Of a DNA stretch of 12,914 nt, positions 7,224-12,914 are shown in pieces. Both the position numbers and the translations under genes were made by a program. The notes below the pieces were generated by a model that was not told where the DNA came from, ran no database searches, and was given only the letters and a program-made list of their open reading frames with translations. Each line of letters starts with the position of its first letter. Positions within the stretch are counted from its first letter, which is position 1. Origin of the DNA: an uncultured Riemerella sp. (GTDB lineage Bacteria > Bacteroidota > Bacteroidia > Flavobacteriales > Weeksellaceae). The DNA is taken from the NCBI GenBank assembly GCA_938037185.1, contig CALHQK010000145.1, positions 1-12,914 on the forward strand, written 5' to 3'.

Positions 7224-8495
7224 ATGAAACAGCCCGATTCCCAGCCATTCCGGATAAAAGAAAAATTTTTACAGGCTCTCTGGCAGAAGAAAGCCTTTAA
7301 CCCTCTTTTGTTCAAAGATACGGAAGGAAACGCTGTGGAGATTTTAGACTTCGGGCAGCTCAACACCAATTCTGGACCGGACTTCCATTCCGCGAGAATC
7401 ATGACCCAAGGTTTGACTTTCTTTGGAAACATTGAATTTCATGTGAAAGCCTCCGACTGGTATCTGCACCAGCATCACAAACAGAAGGAATATCAGTCCA
7501 TCATCCTGCATGTAGTCTTTGAAAACGACCGAGAAATCACGGAATTAAAAAACAGAAACATTCCCACGATAGAACTTAAAAACTACATGGATGCCCAGTT
7601 TATAGAACAGCACAAAGACATCAAACTCCAAGATTTTACCGATTATGAAGAGCTTTTTGGGATAAAGAAACTGGATGAAAATTTCGCCAAAGAAACAGTC
7701 CTTGAAAAATTGCAGGAAAAAGATGAGGAAATCCGCCTGTTCCAAGAGGCTACCAAGAACGACCACGAAGCTGTCCTGTTTCACAAAACAGCCTACGCTT
7801 TCGGATTAAAGGTAAATGCAGAGGTTTTCCTGCAAATCGCCCAGAGCATAGATTTTAAAATCATCAAAAAACTCTCCTGTCAGCCGTTCCAGATGGAGGC
7901 TCTCCTGATGGGCAAAGCGGGACTGCTGGAAGAAAATAATCCCGATGCAGAACCTTGGTTCAGGGAGTTTTCCTTCGTCAAAAATAAGTTTCAACTGGGA
8001 GAAGAATGCTTCAGCGCTAAACTAGCTAAGGTGATGCCTGCCTCCTTCCCTACCATCAGGCTTTCGCAGCTGGCTGACCTTTATTCTGTGCATCAGAATT
8101 TGTTTTCAAAAATCATCAACACCAAAAAAGTAGATGAGCTGAAAGCTATTTTCAAGGACATCAAAGCCTCTGCCTATTGGGACAGCCATTATTTCTTCGG
8201 GAAAAAAGCGGAGGAAAAGCAAAGAAAACTCTCTGCCGACTTTACCGAAATCATCCTGCTCAACGCCGTGTTTCCGGTCATGTATTCCTACCACAGGGAC
8301 AATCCGGAAATGGTAGAAACCATTCTTTCTTTTTATAAGGAAATGAAGCCGGAGAAAAATTCTATCATCAAACAATGGAAAAATACCGGAGCCGAAATAA
8401 ATTCCGCCTTGGATTCTCAGGCTTTTTTATATCTTTACAAAAAAATTTCCCCAAGGAAAGGAAAAACCACATCGCCGAAAGCTCCGCAGAGATAG
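7224..8495 (+). CDS. DUF2851 family protein
   Basis: A 423-residue soluble protein with no signal peptide or membrane segment. The N-terminal third carries the conserved DUF2851 blocks: LQALWQKKAF (17-26), GQLNTNSGPDFHSARI (44-59), GNIEFHVKASDWYLHQH (68-84) and YQSIILHVV (90-98). The invariant His, Asp and Trp residues and the GPDF motif look like an active or binding site, but I know of no defined biochemical role. The rest is helical. The last about 12 residues are basic (KGKTTSPKAPQR). It follows the symporter by 9 bases, so it is probably co-transcribed, although DUF2851 genes occur in many contexts and the pairing need not mean a shared task. Confidence 0.88.
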   Translation: MKQPDSQPFRIKEKFLQALWQKKAFNPLLFKDTEGNAVEILDFGQLNTNSGPDFHSARIMTQGLTFFGNIEFHVKASDWYLHQHHKQKEYQSIILHVVFENDREITELKNRNIPTIELKNYMDAQFIEQHKDIKLQDFTDYEELFGIKKLDENFAKETVLEKLQEKDEEIRLFQEATKNDHEAVLFHKTAYAFGLKVNAEVFLQIAQSIDFKIIKKLSCQPFQMEALLMGKAGLLEENNPDAEPWFREFSFVKNKFQLGEECFSAKLAKVMPASFPTIRLSQLADLYSVHQNLFSKIINTKKVDELKAIFKDIKASAYWDSHYFFGKKAEEKQRKLSADFTEIILLNAVFPVMYSYHRDNPEMVETILSFYKEMKPEKNSIIKQWKNTGAEINSALDSQAFLYLYKKISPRKGKTTSPKAPQR

Positions 8496-8518
8496 GCGGA
8501 ACTCTGGGAAAGATAGGA
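8482..8518 (+). repeat. Stop-codon hairpin and solitary copy of the 21-bp repeat motif
   Basis: CTCCGC (8482-8487) and GCGGA (8496-8500) form a short hairpin whose loop holds the DUF2851 stop codon. From 8496 the plus strand reads GCGGAACTCTGGGAAAGATA, which matches about 15 of 21 positions of a unit of the array at 10918-11043 (that array read on the minus strand). No T-run follows, so it is not a standard terminator. Confidence 0.35.
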
Positions 8519-8554
8519 AACGAAATATCTTGTATGAACCATTAAATTTTCCAT

Positions 8555-9061
8555 ATGAATTTTAATATTATCAACGCTGGCGACAGCCTCGCCCACGAAA
8601 TCTATCACTCCTACTGCGCCTCCTTTCCCGAAGATGAACGGCGCGGAGAAGCCCAGTTTTGGGATTTATTTGATAATGAGTATGCCCAGATTGTTTCCAT
8701 CGTAAAGGAAGAAAAAAACATCGGCTACCTTATTCTTTGGGAGCTTTCCGAGTTTATTTTTGTGGAGCATTTTGAGATTTTTAGTCAGTTCCGCGGACAG
8801 AATTTCGGCTCCGAAGTCTTGGCGTACCTTATCCAGAAACATGGCGAACTCATCTTAGAAACCGAGCCCGTGGAACTAAACACCATCGCGGAAAGGCGAG
8901 TGAAATTCTATGAAAGAAACGGCTTTTCCATCCTGAAAAAAGACTACATACAGCCCAGCTACGGAGATGGAAAAAATGCACTGAACCTTTTCCTGATGGG
9001 CACTTTCAGTCCAGAGGATTTGGAGAAAAGCATCGCGGAAATCTACGAGATTATTTATTAA
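8555..9061 (+). CDS. GNAT-family N-acetyltransferase
   Basis: A 168-residue GNAT-fold protein that should transfer an acetyl group from acetyl-CoA to an unknown amine. Motif A, the pyrophosphate-binding loop, is FRGQNFGSEVL (79-89), with R80 and G85 in the R/Q-x-x-G-x-G/A pattern. Motif B, RRVKFYERNGF (114-124), has the tyrosine and the closing Asn-Gly-Phe seen in many members. The N-terminal CASFPEDERR (21-30) is typical of a small-acceptor subgroup common in this phylum. A 59-base gap separates it from the DUF2851 gene, so it may be the last gene of the same unit or have its own promoter. The substrate cannot be read from the sequence. Confidence 0.85.
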   Translation: MNFNIINAGDSLAHEIYHSYCASFPEDERRGEAQFWDLFDNEYAQIVSIVKEEKNIGYLILWELSEFIFVEHFEIFSQFRGQNFGSEVLAYLIQKHGELILETEPVELNTIAERRVKFYERNGFSILKKDYIQPSYGDGKNALNLFLMGTFSPEDLEKSIAEIYEIIY

Positions 9062-9091
9062 TTTTTTTCATTTAATGAGTTATGAAAGAAA

Positions 9092-9607
9092 TTATTTTCT
9101 CTTTTTAACTTGCTTTTTCTTGATATATTTCTTTGTCTGAGCTGCTGCTATGGCTGCATTGCTCTCACAAAATACAGATAAAGCCTTCTTTTTTACTAAA
9201 GTGTATTTAAACTCGCCTTTTCTAAGTGCTTGTTTGAAATTTTGTATATCATTGGCTTTTACGGGTTTTCCATCAAGTATAAATAATATTCTGCATTTTG
9301 GAGGAGTAAGACAAACTACAATGTCTTTTTCTAGGTGAGACAGCGTTACATTAACTTCTTGTTTAGGTGTTTTTTCTACAACTGGATAGCAGTGATGACC
9401 TTCCTCAAAGAAGACAACATCCAACTGCCCTACTACCAGTTTATAAAAACCGTTTTCATCTGTCAAGGTTTGAGACTGGCTGTCAGAAGACACCTTCACA
9501 TTAGGAAACGGCATGCCGTTCTCATCCGTAACTCTTCCCGTGATGGTAATTTGTCCAAACAAAGGAAAACAAATCATAAAACTAATAAATAAAAGTATTT
9601 TCTTCAT
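9092..9607 (-). CDS. Secreted carboxypeptidase-regulatory-like domain protein
   Basis: A 171-residue exported protein. Residues 1-18 are a Sec signal peptide ending near FPLFGQ. Residues 20-60 begin a carboxypeptidase-regulatory-like beta sandwich (ITGRVTDENGMPFPNVKV, then TLTDENGFYKL), the fold also found at the N-terminus of the receptor at 1195-3780. The C-terminal half (ILFILDGKPVKANDI, residues 107-121, to QTKKYI) resembles the short plug-like module of SusC/RagA-type receptors and their small relatives. That resemblance is inferred and weak. The tail is very basic (KKYIKKKQVKKRK). There is no barrel, so it is not a receptor. It lies 22 bases after the AlkD-like gene and may share its transcript. 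The function is unknown. Confidence 0.75.
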   Translation of the reverse strand: MKKILLFISFMICFPLFGQITITGRVTDENGMPFPNVKVSSDSQSQTLTDENGFYKLVVGQLDVVFFEEGHHCYPVVEKTPKQEVNVTLSHLEKDIVVCLTPPKCRILFILDGKPVKANDIQNFKQALRKGEFKYTLVKKKALSVFCESNAAIAAAQTKKYIKKKQVKKRK

Positions 9608-9629
9608 GATAATATGGGTTTTAATGTTT

Positions 9630-10319
9630 TTATAGTTTAAATTTCAGCAGATATTCTTTGGTTTCGGTGGAAATTCTCCTACTTTCTCTTGCTTTTTGAA
9701 TGGTTTTGTTCTGTACAAAAGGCGGCAAGGTCTTGGCTTCTATCAGCGGCATAGCGGCTTCATACTGCTTCGCAAGAGCCGTTGCGAAATACCAAGCAAG
9801 CATCATATTCACATAGTATTCCTCGGATTTCACCTCGGAAACCAGCTGAAGCATCTCTTTTTGGAAATACTCATCCAGATAATTGGAAAGCAGCAGCCCT
9901 ACGGCATATCTTATCGTATAGGTTTTATCACTTTTTATCCATTTTAGGATGTATTCATAGACTTCTTTAGGATGTTTTTGGAAGATTTTGGGAGAAAATG
10001 TGTCGCAGACCGCCCAATTATCCACGAATGGAAGAAAAGCCTCTGTATGCTCCACAGCACTTTGGAAATCTTTTATTTGCTCAATAAGAAAGCCATGCAG
10101 GAGATTTTCTTCATAATAATAGTGCGGCAGGGCGCTGAGAAACTCCTCCACCGCGAGTTTATCTTTATAAAATTCTTTGGCAAATTTCCGTAAAATAGGA
10201 ACACGAATGCCGATGATTTTTTCTTTGTCTACATTGGGAATGAGTTTCGCAGTGAAATCTCTGTATTCCTTGTCCTGTAAGGCGAAAAGTTCCTTGTATA
10301 AAGCGTTTCCGGCAGTCAT
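9630..10319 (-). CDS. AlkD-type DNA alkylation repair glycosylase
   Basis: A 229-residue all-helical HEAT-like-repeat protein of the AlkC/AlkD superfamily. These glycosylases remove positively charged 3- or 7-alkylpurines from DNA by capturing the lesion without flipping the base. Residues matching the Bacillus cereus AlkD site are present: Trp102 and Asp106 in VDNWAVCD, Arg137 in YTIRYAVGLLL, and Trp176 in VNMMLAWYFA. The N-terminal GIRVPILRKFAKE (37-49) and the C-terminal QKARESRRI (208-216) are also diagnostic. The length is normal for the family. The catalytic set is complete, so it is probably active. A terminator lies upstream, so it is transcribed on its own or with the secreted protein after it. 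Nothing suggests an SOS or Ada operator. Confidence 0.93.
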   Translation of the reverse strand: MTAGNALYKELFALQDKEYRDFTAKLIPNVDKEKIIGIRVPILRKFAKEFYKDKLAVEEFLSALPHYYYEENLLHGFLIEQIKDFQSAVEHTEAFLPFVDNWAVCDTFSPKIFQKHPKEVYEYILKWIKSDKTYTIRYAVGLLLSNYLDEYFQKEMLQLVSEVKSEEYYVNMMLAWYFATALAKQYEAAMPLIEAKTLPPFVQNKTIQKARESRRISTETKEYLLKFKL

Positions 10320-10372
10320 GGCGGTGGTTTTTATGAGGTGTTATGATGCTCTGGGCATCTGTTTTTTCATGT

Positions 10373-10399
10373 AAAAAAGGCGGTGTATGCTACCGCCTT
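10373..10399 (-). terminator. Intrinsic terminator of the coiled-coil gene
   Basis: AAGGCGGT (10377-10384) pairs with ACCGCCTT (10392-10399) around a 7-base loop. On the minus strand the stem runs straight into six T residues. It begins 13 bases after the coiled-coil gene's stop and separates it from the AlkD-like gene. Confidence 0.9.
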
Positions 10400-10412
10400 G
10401 TAGGTTTTGGAG

Positions 10413-10718
10413 TTATTTACTCGCATCGATGCCGAATTCCTTCCAGCCTGCCTGTGGGATATCCACTTTCACGCGTTTTTTAGCGAAGATATACTTTTCG
10501 TTCAGCTCTTTCAGCCTATCGTCCAGTTCTTGTGTTTTGGTTTTCAGGTCAGCTTTCAGTTTTTCCTGTTCGCTGTTGAGCCTTTCTACTTCTTCGCGGA
10601 TGCGGTCTAAGTCGGAGATAAACCCAGCATCTATTTTCGTTACATTGCCCGAATTGTTTCTCAGGGCATCGGTCATTACCTTTGCATCGGTAATCTGTTG
10701 TGCATAAGATTTTGGCAT
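10413..10718 (-). CDS. Small coiled-coil protein of unknown function
   Basis: A 101-residue cytosolic protein with no signal or membrane segment. The N-terminal 30 residues (MPKSYAQQITDAKVMTDALR) are helical. Residues about 33-80 make one long charged coiled coil rich in Glu, Lys and Leu. The end, VKVDIPQAGWKEFGI (83-97), is a short hydrophobic motif with Pro, Trp and a closing FGI. I recall similar small proteins in Bacteroidota genomes but know no function. The strong terminator after it and the Bacteroidota-style start (MPK after an A/T-rich leader) support a real, single-gene unit. The 21-bp repeat array lies about 200 bases upstream in the direction of transcription. Confidence 0.75.
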   Translation of the reverse strand: MPKSYAQQITDAKVMTDALRNNSGNVTKIDAGFISDLDRIREEVERLNSEQEKLKADLKTKTQELDDRLKELNEKYIFAKKRVKVDIPQAGWKEFGIDASK

Positions 10719-10865
10719 AGTAATAAAATTTATTTGCTAATATACTACTTTTTTCTTTAAAACCAAGACTTTGAGTATTTTATCTATGTTAAAGTCAAGC
10801 AGGGCGCTTTTCTTTTCCATCAATTCCGAAACGAGGGAAATGAAGAAAATTCAATAAATCATGTG
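10719..10865. other. Non-coding stretch upstream of the coiled-coil gene
   Basis: No convincing gene and no exact TAnnTTTG box. It must hold the promoter of the leftward coiled-coil gene. TTTTCCATCAATTCCGAA at 10813-10830 closely matches 11862-11878 behind speB, differing by a two-for-one base change, and may be a relic of the dispersed repeat family. Confidence 0.4.
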
Positions 10866-10921
10866 TGCCGTTAAATAGTTTTCAAAGACTTAGCAAAGTT
10901 GATATAAACTATTCAACCGCA
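10866..10921. repeat. Imperfect 16-bp inverted repeat bordering the tandem array
   Basis: TGCCGTTAAATAGTTT (10866-10881) and AAACTATTCAACCGCA (10906-10921) are complementary at 14 of 16 positions, with a 24-base loop. The right arm runs into the first 21-bp unit. It could fold as an RNA or DNA hairpin at the array's left edge. Confidence 0.5.
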
Positions 10922-11043
10922 TACCTTTCCCAAAGCTTCGCGCATGTCTCCCGAAACTTCGCACACCTTTCCCAAGCCTCCGCTCATGTCTCCCAAACTT
11001 CCGCATACCTTTCCCAAGCCTCCGCGCATGTTTCCCATAAAGC
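10918..11043. repeat. Six 21-bp tandem repeats, alternating in two forms
   Basis: Units start at 10918, 10939, 10960, 10981, 11002 and 11023, each opening with CGC and carrying a CCC core. Odd units read like CGCATACCTTTCCCAAGCCT. Even units read like CGCGCATGTCTCCCGAAACT. The array is therefore also a 42-bp repeat in three copies. It is more GC-rich than the DNA around it. The period is a multiple of three, so several frames stay open across it. It lies between the head-GIN lipoprotein gene and the coiled-coil gene, both leftward. Confidence 0.85.
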
Positions 11044-11060
11044 GGGAAAGATAAGCGGAG
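11020..11060. repeat. Stem-loop at the right edge of the array
   Basis: CTCCGC (11020-11025) pairs with GCGGAG (11055-11060) and TTTCCC (11031-11036) with GGGAAA (11044-11049), giving 12 pairs with a symmetric 5-by-5 internal loop and a 7-base end loop. It arises because the repeat motif is followed by an inverted partial copy of itself. Confidence 0.6.
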
Positions 11061-11088
11061 AGATTTTCCATGTGAAAAACCTCTCCGC
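11055..11088 (-). terminator. Hairpin after the head-GIN gene, possible transcript end
   Basis: GCGGAGAG (11055-11062) pairs with CTCTCCGC (11081-11088), and inside it TTTTC (11064-11068) pairs with GAAAA (11074-11078) around the loop CATGT. It begins 16 bases after the lipoprotein gene's stop. On the minus strand it is followed by TTATCTTTCCC, a poor T-run, so termination there may be weak. Its left arm is shared with the stem-loop at 11020-11060, so the two exclude each other. Confidence 0.45.
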
Positions 11089-11104
11089 CTGTTTCTGCTG
11101 TTTT

Positions 11105-11815
11105 TTATTTTACATTCACTTCGCCAGAGCCGTTGATTTTCTGCTTTACTTTCTTCGGATTTCCTTTAACGGTAACATCACCAGCACCTGCTATGGAAAC
11201 ATCCACATCTTCGGTCACATAGGCGGAAACATCGCCCGCACCACTTATACTGATGGCGGCTTTTTCGGCAGTTAGTTTTGAAGTATCTACATCACCGCTG
11301 CCACTGATATCGATGGATAAGTCCTTAGCCCTGCCGCTTACTCGGATATCGCCCGCACCAACTACCTCCAAAGCGAGAGAGGAAACATCCACCGCCAAAC
11401 GCGCATCACCGCTGCCGTATATGCCAACATTCAGAGCCTTTGTTTCCAGATTTTTTTCGGAGTAAATATCCGCGGAACCTTTGATGTCCACTTGTTTCAA
11501 ACGAGAATCCACAGGAACATAAATGATGATAGGCTCTTTTACTTTGTATCTGTTCTTTTCTGCGCCTATTTTCAGCAGTCCATCAGACACCTCTGTCTGT
11601 ATGAGCGGAAGGATGTTGTCAGGAGCTTTTATTTTAATCTTGCCGACCTCTCCATCCGTAAAAATAACATCATAGCTACCCAAAACCTCTATTCTGTCAT
11701 ACGCAGAAAGCTGTTTTTCTTGGGTAATGATGTTGTTGCTCCCCACAACTACTTGATCTTTACTGCAATTTATCAACAGTAAAGCCAAAAATACTAAAGC
11801 GATTACTCTTTTCAT
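11105..11815 (-). CDS. Head-GIN domain (DUF2807) lipoprotein
   Basis: A 236-residue envelope lipoprotein. The signal ends in the lipobox LINC (Cys17), followed by SKDQ, acidic and basic residues of the kind linked to surface export in this phylum. The body is a DUF2807 'putative auto-transporter adhesin' domain, a right-handed beta helix. Seven G-S/A-G/A-D/E turns recur every 18-21 residues: at 113 (GSAD), 134 (GSGD), 153 (GAGD), 172 (GSGD), 192 (GAGD), 210 (GAGD) and 229 (GSGE). No passenger-translocating barrel is present, so the family name should not be taken as proof of autotransport. The role is unknown, probably structural or adhesive at the cell surface. It starts 80 bases after speB, and the promoter is unclear. 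Confidence 0.92.
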   Translation of the reverse strand: MKRVIALVFLALLLINCSKDQVVVGSNNIITQEKQLSAYDRIEVLGSYDVIFTDGEVGKIKIKAPDNILPLIQTEVSDGLLKIGAEKNRYKVKEPIIIYVPVDSRLKQVDIKGSADIYSEKNLETKALNVGIYGSGDARLAVDVSSLALEVVGAGDIRVSGRAKDLSIDISGSGDVDTSKLTAEKAAISISGAGDVSAYVTEDVDVSIAGAGDVTVKGNPKKVKQKINGSGEVNVK

Positions 11816-11855
11816 AATATTATTATTTAAAATTATTGATTAAAACTAATAAACC

Positions 11856-11888
11856 AAGAGGTTTTCCATCTTTCCGAAGAGGGTTTCA
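11856..11888 (-). repeat. Two-unit degenerate repeat with 21-base spacing behind speB
   Basis: AAGAGGTTTTCC (11856-11867) recurs as AAGAGGGTTTCA (11877-11888), exactly 21 bases apart. On the minus strand, in the sense of speB, it contains CTCTTCGGAAAGATGG, close to CTCTGGGAAAGATAGG behind the DUF2851 gene (8502-8517). The hairpin AAACC/GGTTT at 11851-11864 may also help to end the speB transcript, but it is weak. Confidence 0.35.
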
Positions 11889-11895
11889 GTCTCGT

Positions 11896-12750
11896 TTATT
11901 TTTTAGACAAATGGTAGTAAGCAAGCATCTTGTAGTATAATTTCGCTGCCAAAAATGCCGTAGGTTTTGGATTAGCAGAATCCATAAGTTCCACGATATC
12001 AAACGCCACTACATTACATTTCTCAAAAACTTTCTTTAATAATCTCAAAGTAGGATACCAAGCCAATCCCCCTGGTTCTGGCGTTCCCGTAGATGGCGCA
12101 ATAGACGGGTCAAAAGCATCCAAATCTATCGTAATATACACATTCCCCGAAACTTTGCTAAGGACATCTTCTATCCAGTTTGGATTTTCAGCAATCTCGT
12201 GCGCCCAGAAACACTGCCCTTTTGGGACATACTGCATTTCTTCCACATCACACGAACGGATTCCTACCTGAACCAAATTATGCTTTTGATTAGCCTCAAA
12301 AACAGCGCAAGCGTGATTAGAAGTAGAACCATGAAACTCTGGTCTTAGGTCTGTATGGGCATCCAGCTGAAGCACCGTAAGGTTTTCGTACTTCTCTCCT
12401 ACGGCACGGATAGAACCGATGGACACAGAATGTTCCCCACCAAAAAGCGTGAAAAGCTTGTCTTCATACTGGAGCATTTCTTTTGTTTTTTGATAAACAG
12501 CCTCTGTCATAGCTTCTGGCGAAGAGTCCTCTGTAACTTCCCCAGCCAAATAAACTCCCTCCAAATACGGCTCTGTAGCAGTCTCTATATCATAGAGTTC
12601 CATATTTTCTGATGCATCTAAGAAAAGTTCAGGGCCTTTATCCGCTCCTTTTCCCCAAGTAGAAGTTCCATCATAGGGAACTGTCACCAGCATTACTTTT
12701 GAGTTTTCTAATGTTGCATTTTCTTCTGGTATTCCTGCGTATGTTTTCAT
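11896..12750 (-). CDS. speB: Agmatinase (ureohydrolase family)
   Basis: A 284-residue arginase/agmatinase-fold enzyme with a complete binuclear manganese site: His107 in GGEHS, Asp130, His132 and Asp134 in LDAHTDLR, and Asp209 and Asp211 in TIDLDAFDP. GTPEPGGL (222-229) and the distal glutamate in FDIVELMD (about 254-261) are also typical. Agmatinase hydrolyses agmatine to putrescine and urea in the arginine decarboxylase route to polyamines. The substrate is assigned by overall likeness to bacterial SpeB. A related ureohydrolase (arginase, guanidinobutyrase) cannot be fully excluded, because the arginase/agmatinase split depends on loops hard to judge by eye. It starts 18 bases after murA, so the two are probably co-transcribed. 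No arginine decarboxylase gene is in the window. Confidence 0.9.
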   Translation of the reverse strand: MKTYAGIPEENATLENSKVMLVTVPYDGTSTWGKGADKGPELFLDASENMELYDIETATEPYLEGVYLAGEVTEDSSPEAMTEAVYQKTKEMLQYEDKLFTLFGGEHSVSIGSIRAVGEKYENLTVLQLDAHTDLRPEFHGSTSNHACAVFEANQKHNLVQVGIRSCDVEEMQYVPKGQCFWAHEIAENPNWIEDVLSKVSGNVYITIDLDAFDPSIAPSTGTPEPGGLAWYPTLRLLKKVFEKCNVVAFDIVELMDSANPKPTAFLAAKLYYKMLAYYHLSKK

Positions 12751-12768
12751 TTTTTATGTATTTGATTA

Positions 12769-12914
12769 TTAAATTTTTATTCGCTCTATATCTGCGCCTA
12801 TGGCTTTTAGTCGGCCTTCTATGTCTTCGTAGCCTCGGTCTATCTGCTCTATATTGTGGATTATACTTTTCCCTTCAGCCGAAAGAGCCGCTATCAGAAG
12901 GGCATTTCCTGCTC
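12769..12914 (-). CDS. murA: C-terminal 47 residues of UDP-N-acetylglucosamine 1-carboxyvinyltransferase
   Basis: The frame enters from the right edge and ends at TAA 12771-12769. It reads AGNALLIAALSAEGKSII, then HNIEQIDRGYEDIEGRL and KAIGADIERIKI. This is the hallmark MurA tail: a buried alanine/leucine-rich strand and helix, then ID-RGYE with the RGYE motif, and a final G-A-x-I. MurA catalyses the first committed step of peptidoglycan synthesis in the cytosol, transferring enolpyruvate from PEP to UDP-GlcNAc. The catalytic cysteine loop lies outside the window. It overlaps nothing and precedes speB closely on the same strand. Confidence 0.93.
   Translation of the reverse strand, partial: AGNALLIAALSAEGKSIIHNIEQIDRGYEDIEGRLKAIGADIERIKI

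Noticed and set aside
7106..7432. Leftward open frame of 108 codons across the symporter-DUF2851 junction
   Set aside because: It lies fully antisense to two recognised genes, and its composition follows from their codons.
9062..9091. Terminator between the convergent GNAT and secreted-protein genes
   Set aside because: Only a 5-bp AT stem is possible and it overlaps the lysine codons of the secreted protein's tail, so it is too weak to call.
10387..10707. Rightward open frame antisense to the coiled-coil gene, rich in Ser and Phe
   Set aside because: It mirrors the Glu/Lys/Leu-rich coiled coil on the opposite strand, starts inside the terminator hairpin and shows no domain.
10918..11043. 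CRISPR array
   Set aside because: The units are contiguous 21-mers with no unique spacers, and no cas gene is nearby.
10865..11275. Rightward open frame of 136 codons with a seven-residue repeat (S-Q-A-S-A-H-V type) over the 21-bp array
   Set aside because: It begins at a GTG, and its second part is antisense to the well-supported head-GIN gene. The repeat period keeps several frames open at once, so this is best explained as a by-product of the array.

Overview
The window is ordinary chromosomal DNA from a member of the Bacteroidota, most likely a flavobacterium of the Weeksellaceae (Chryseobacterium/Riemerella-like). The evidence is the AT-rich sequence, the lack of Shine-Dalgarno sites, a promoter element of the Bacteroidota type (TAnnTTTG), and several typical families: a GyrB without the long insert of enteric bacteria, a DUF2851 protein, a head-GIN (DUF2807) lipoprotein, and small secreted carboxypeptidase-regulatory-like proteins. 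The assignment rests on recalled family features, not on a search.

Layout, left to right. (1) 1-150: the 3' end of an unrecognised rightward gene and a bidirectional terminator. (2) 156-3780, leftward: a two-gene iron/siderophore uptake unit with an outer-membrane TonB-dependent receptor first and a periplasmic substrate-binding lipoprotein second. The binding-protein gene is broken into two reading frames. Upstream of the receptor lie a clear -7 box and a Fur-like dyad. (3) 3887-5873, leftward: gyrB with a strong terminator. (4) 6045-9061, rightward: a DAACS-family symporter with altered cation- and substrate-binding motifs, a DUF2851 protein 9 bases later, and a GNAT acetyltransferase. (5) 9092-10319, leftward: a small secreted protein and an AlkD-type DNA glycosylase. 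(6) 10413-10718, leftward: a short coiled-coil protein with its own terminator. (7) 10719-11104: the only long non-coding stretch. It holds six 21-bp tandem repeats flanked by inverted repeats, and it ends in two hairpins that compete for the same strand. (8) 11105-12914, leftward: a head-GIN lipoprotein, agmatinase (speB), and the 3' end of murA.

Most genes are unrelated housekeeping or envelope genes. Functional links can be argued only for the receptor and binding-protein pair, and perhaps for the co-directional symporter and DUF2851 genes. No mobile element, CRISPR array, defence system or biosynthetic cluster was seen. The points most worth a second look are the split binding-protein gene, the 21-bp repeat array with related fragments behind other genes, the unusual symporter motifs, and the paired 12-bp operator-like sequences at the receptor promoter.
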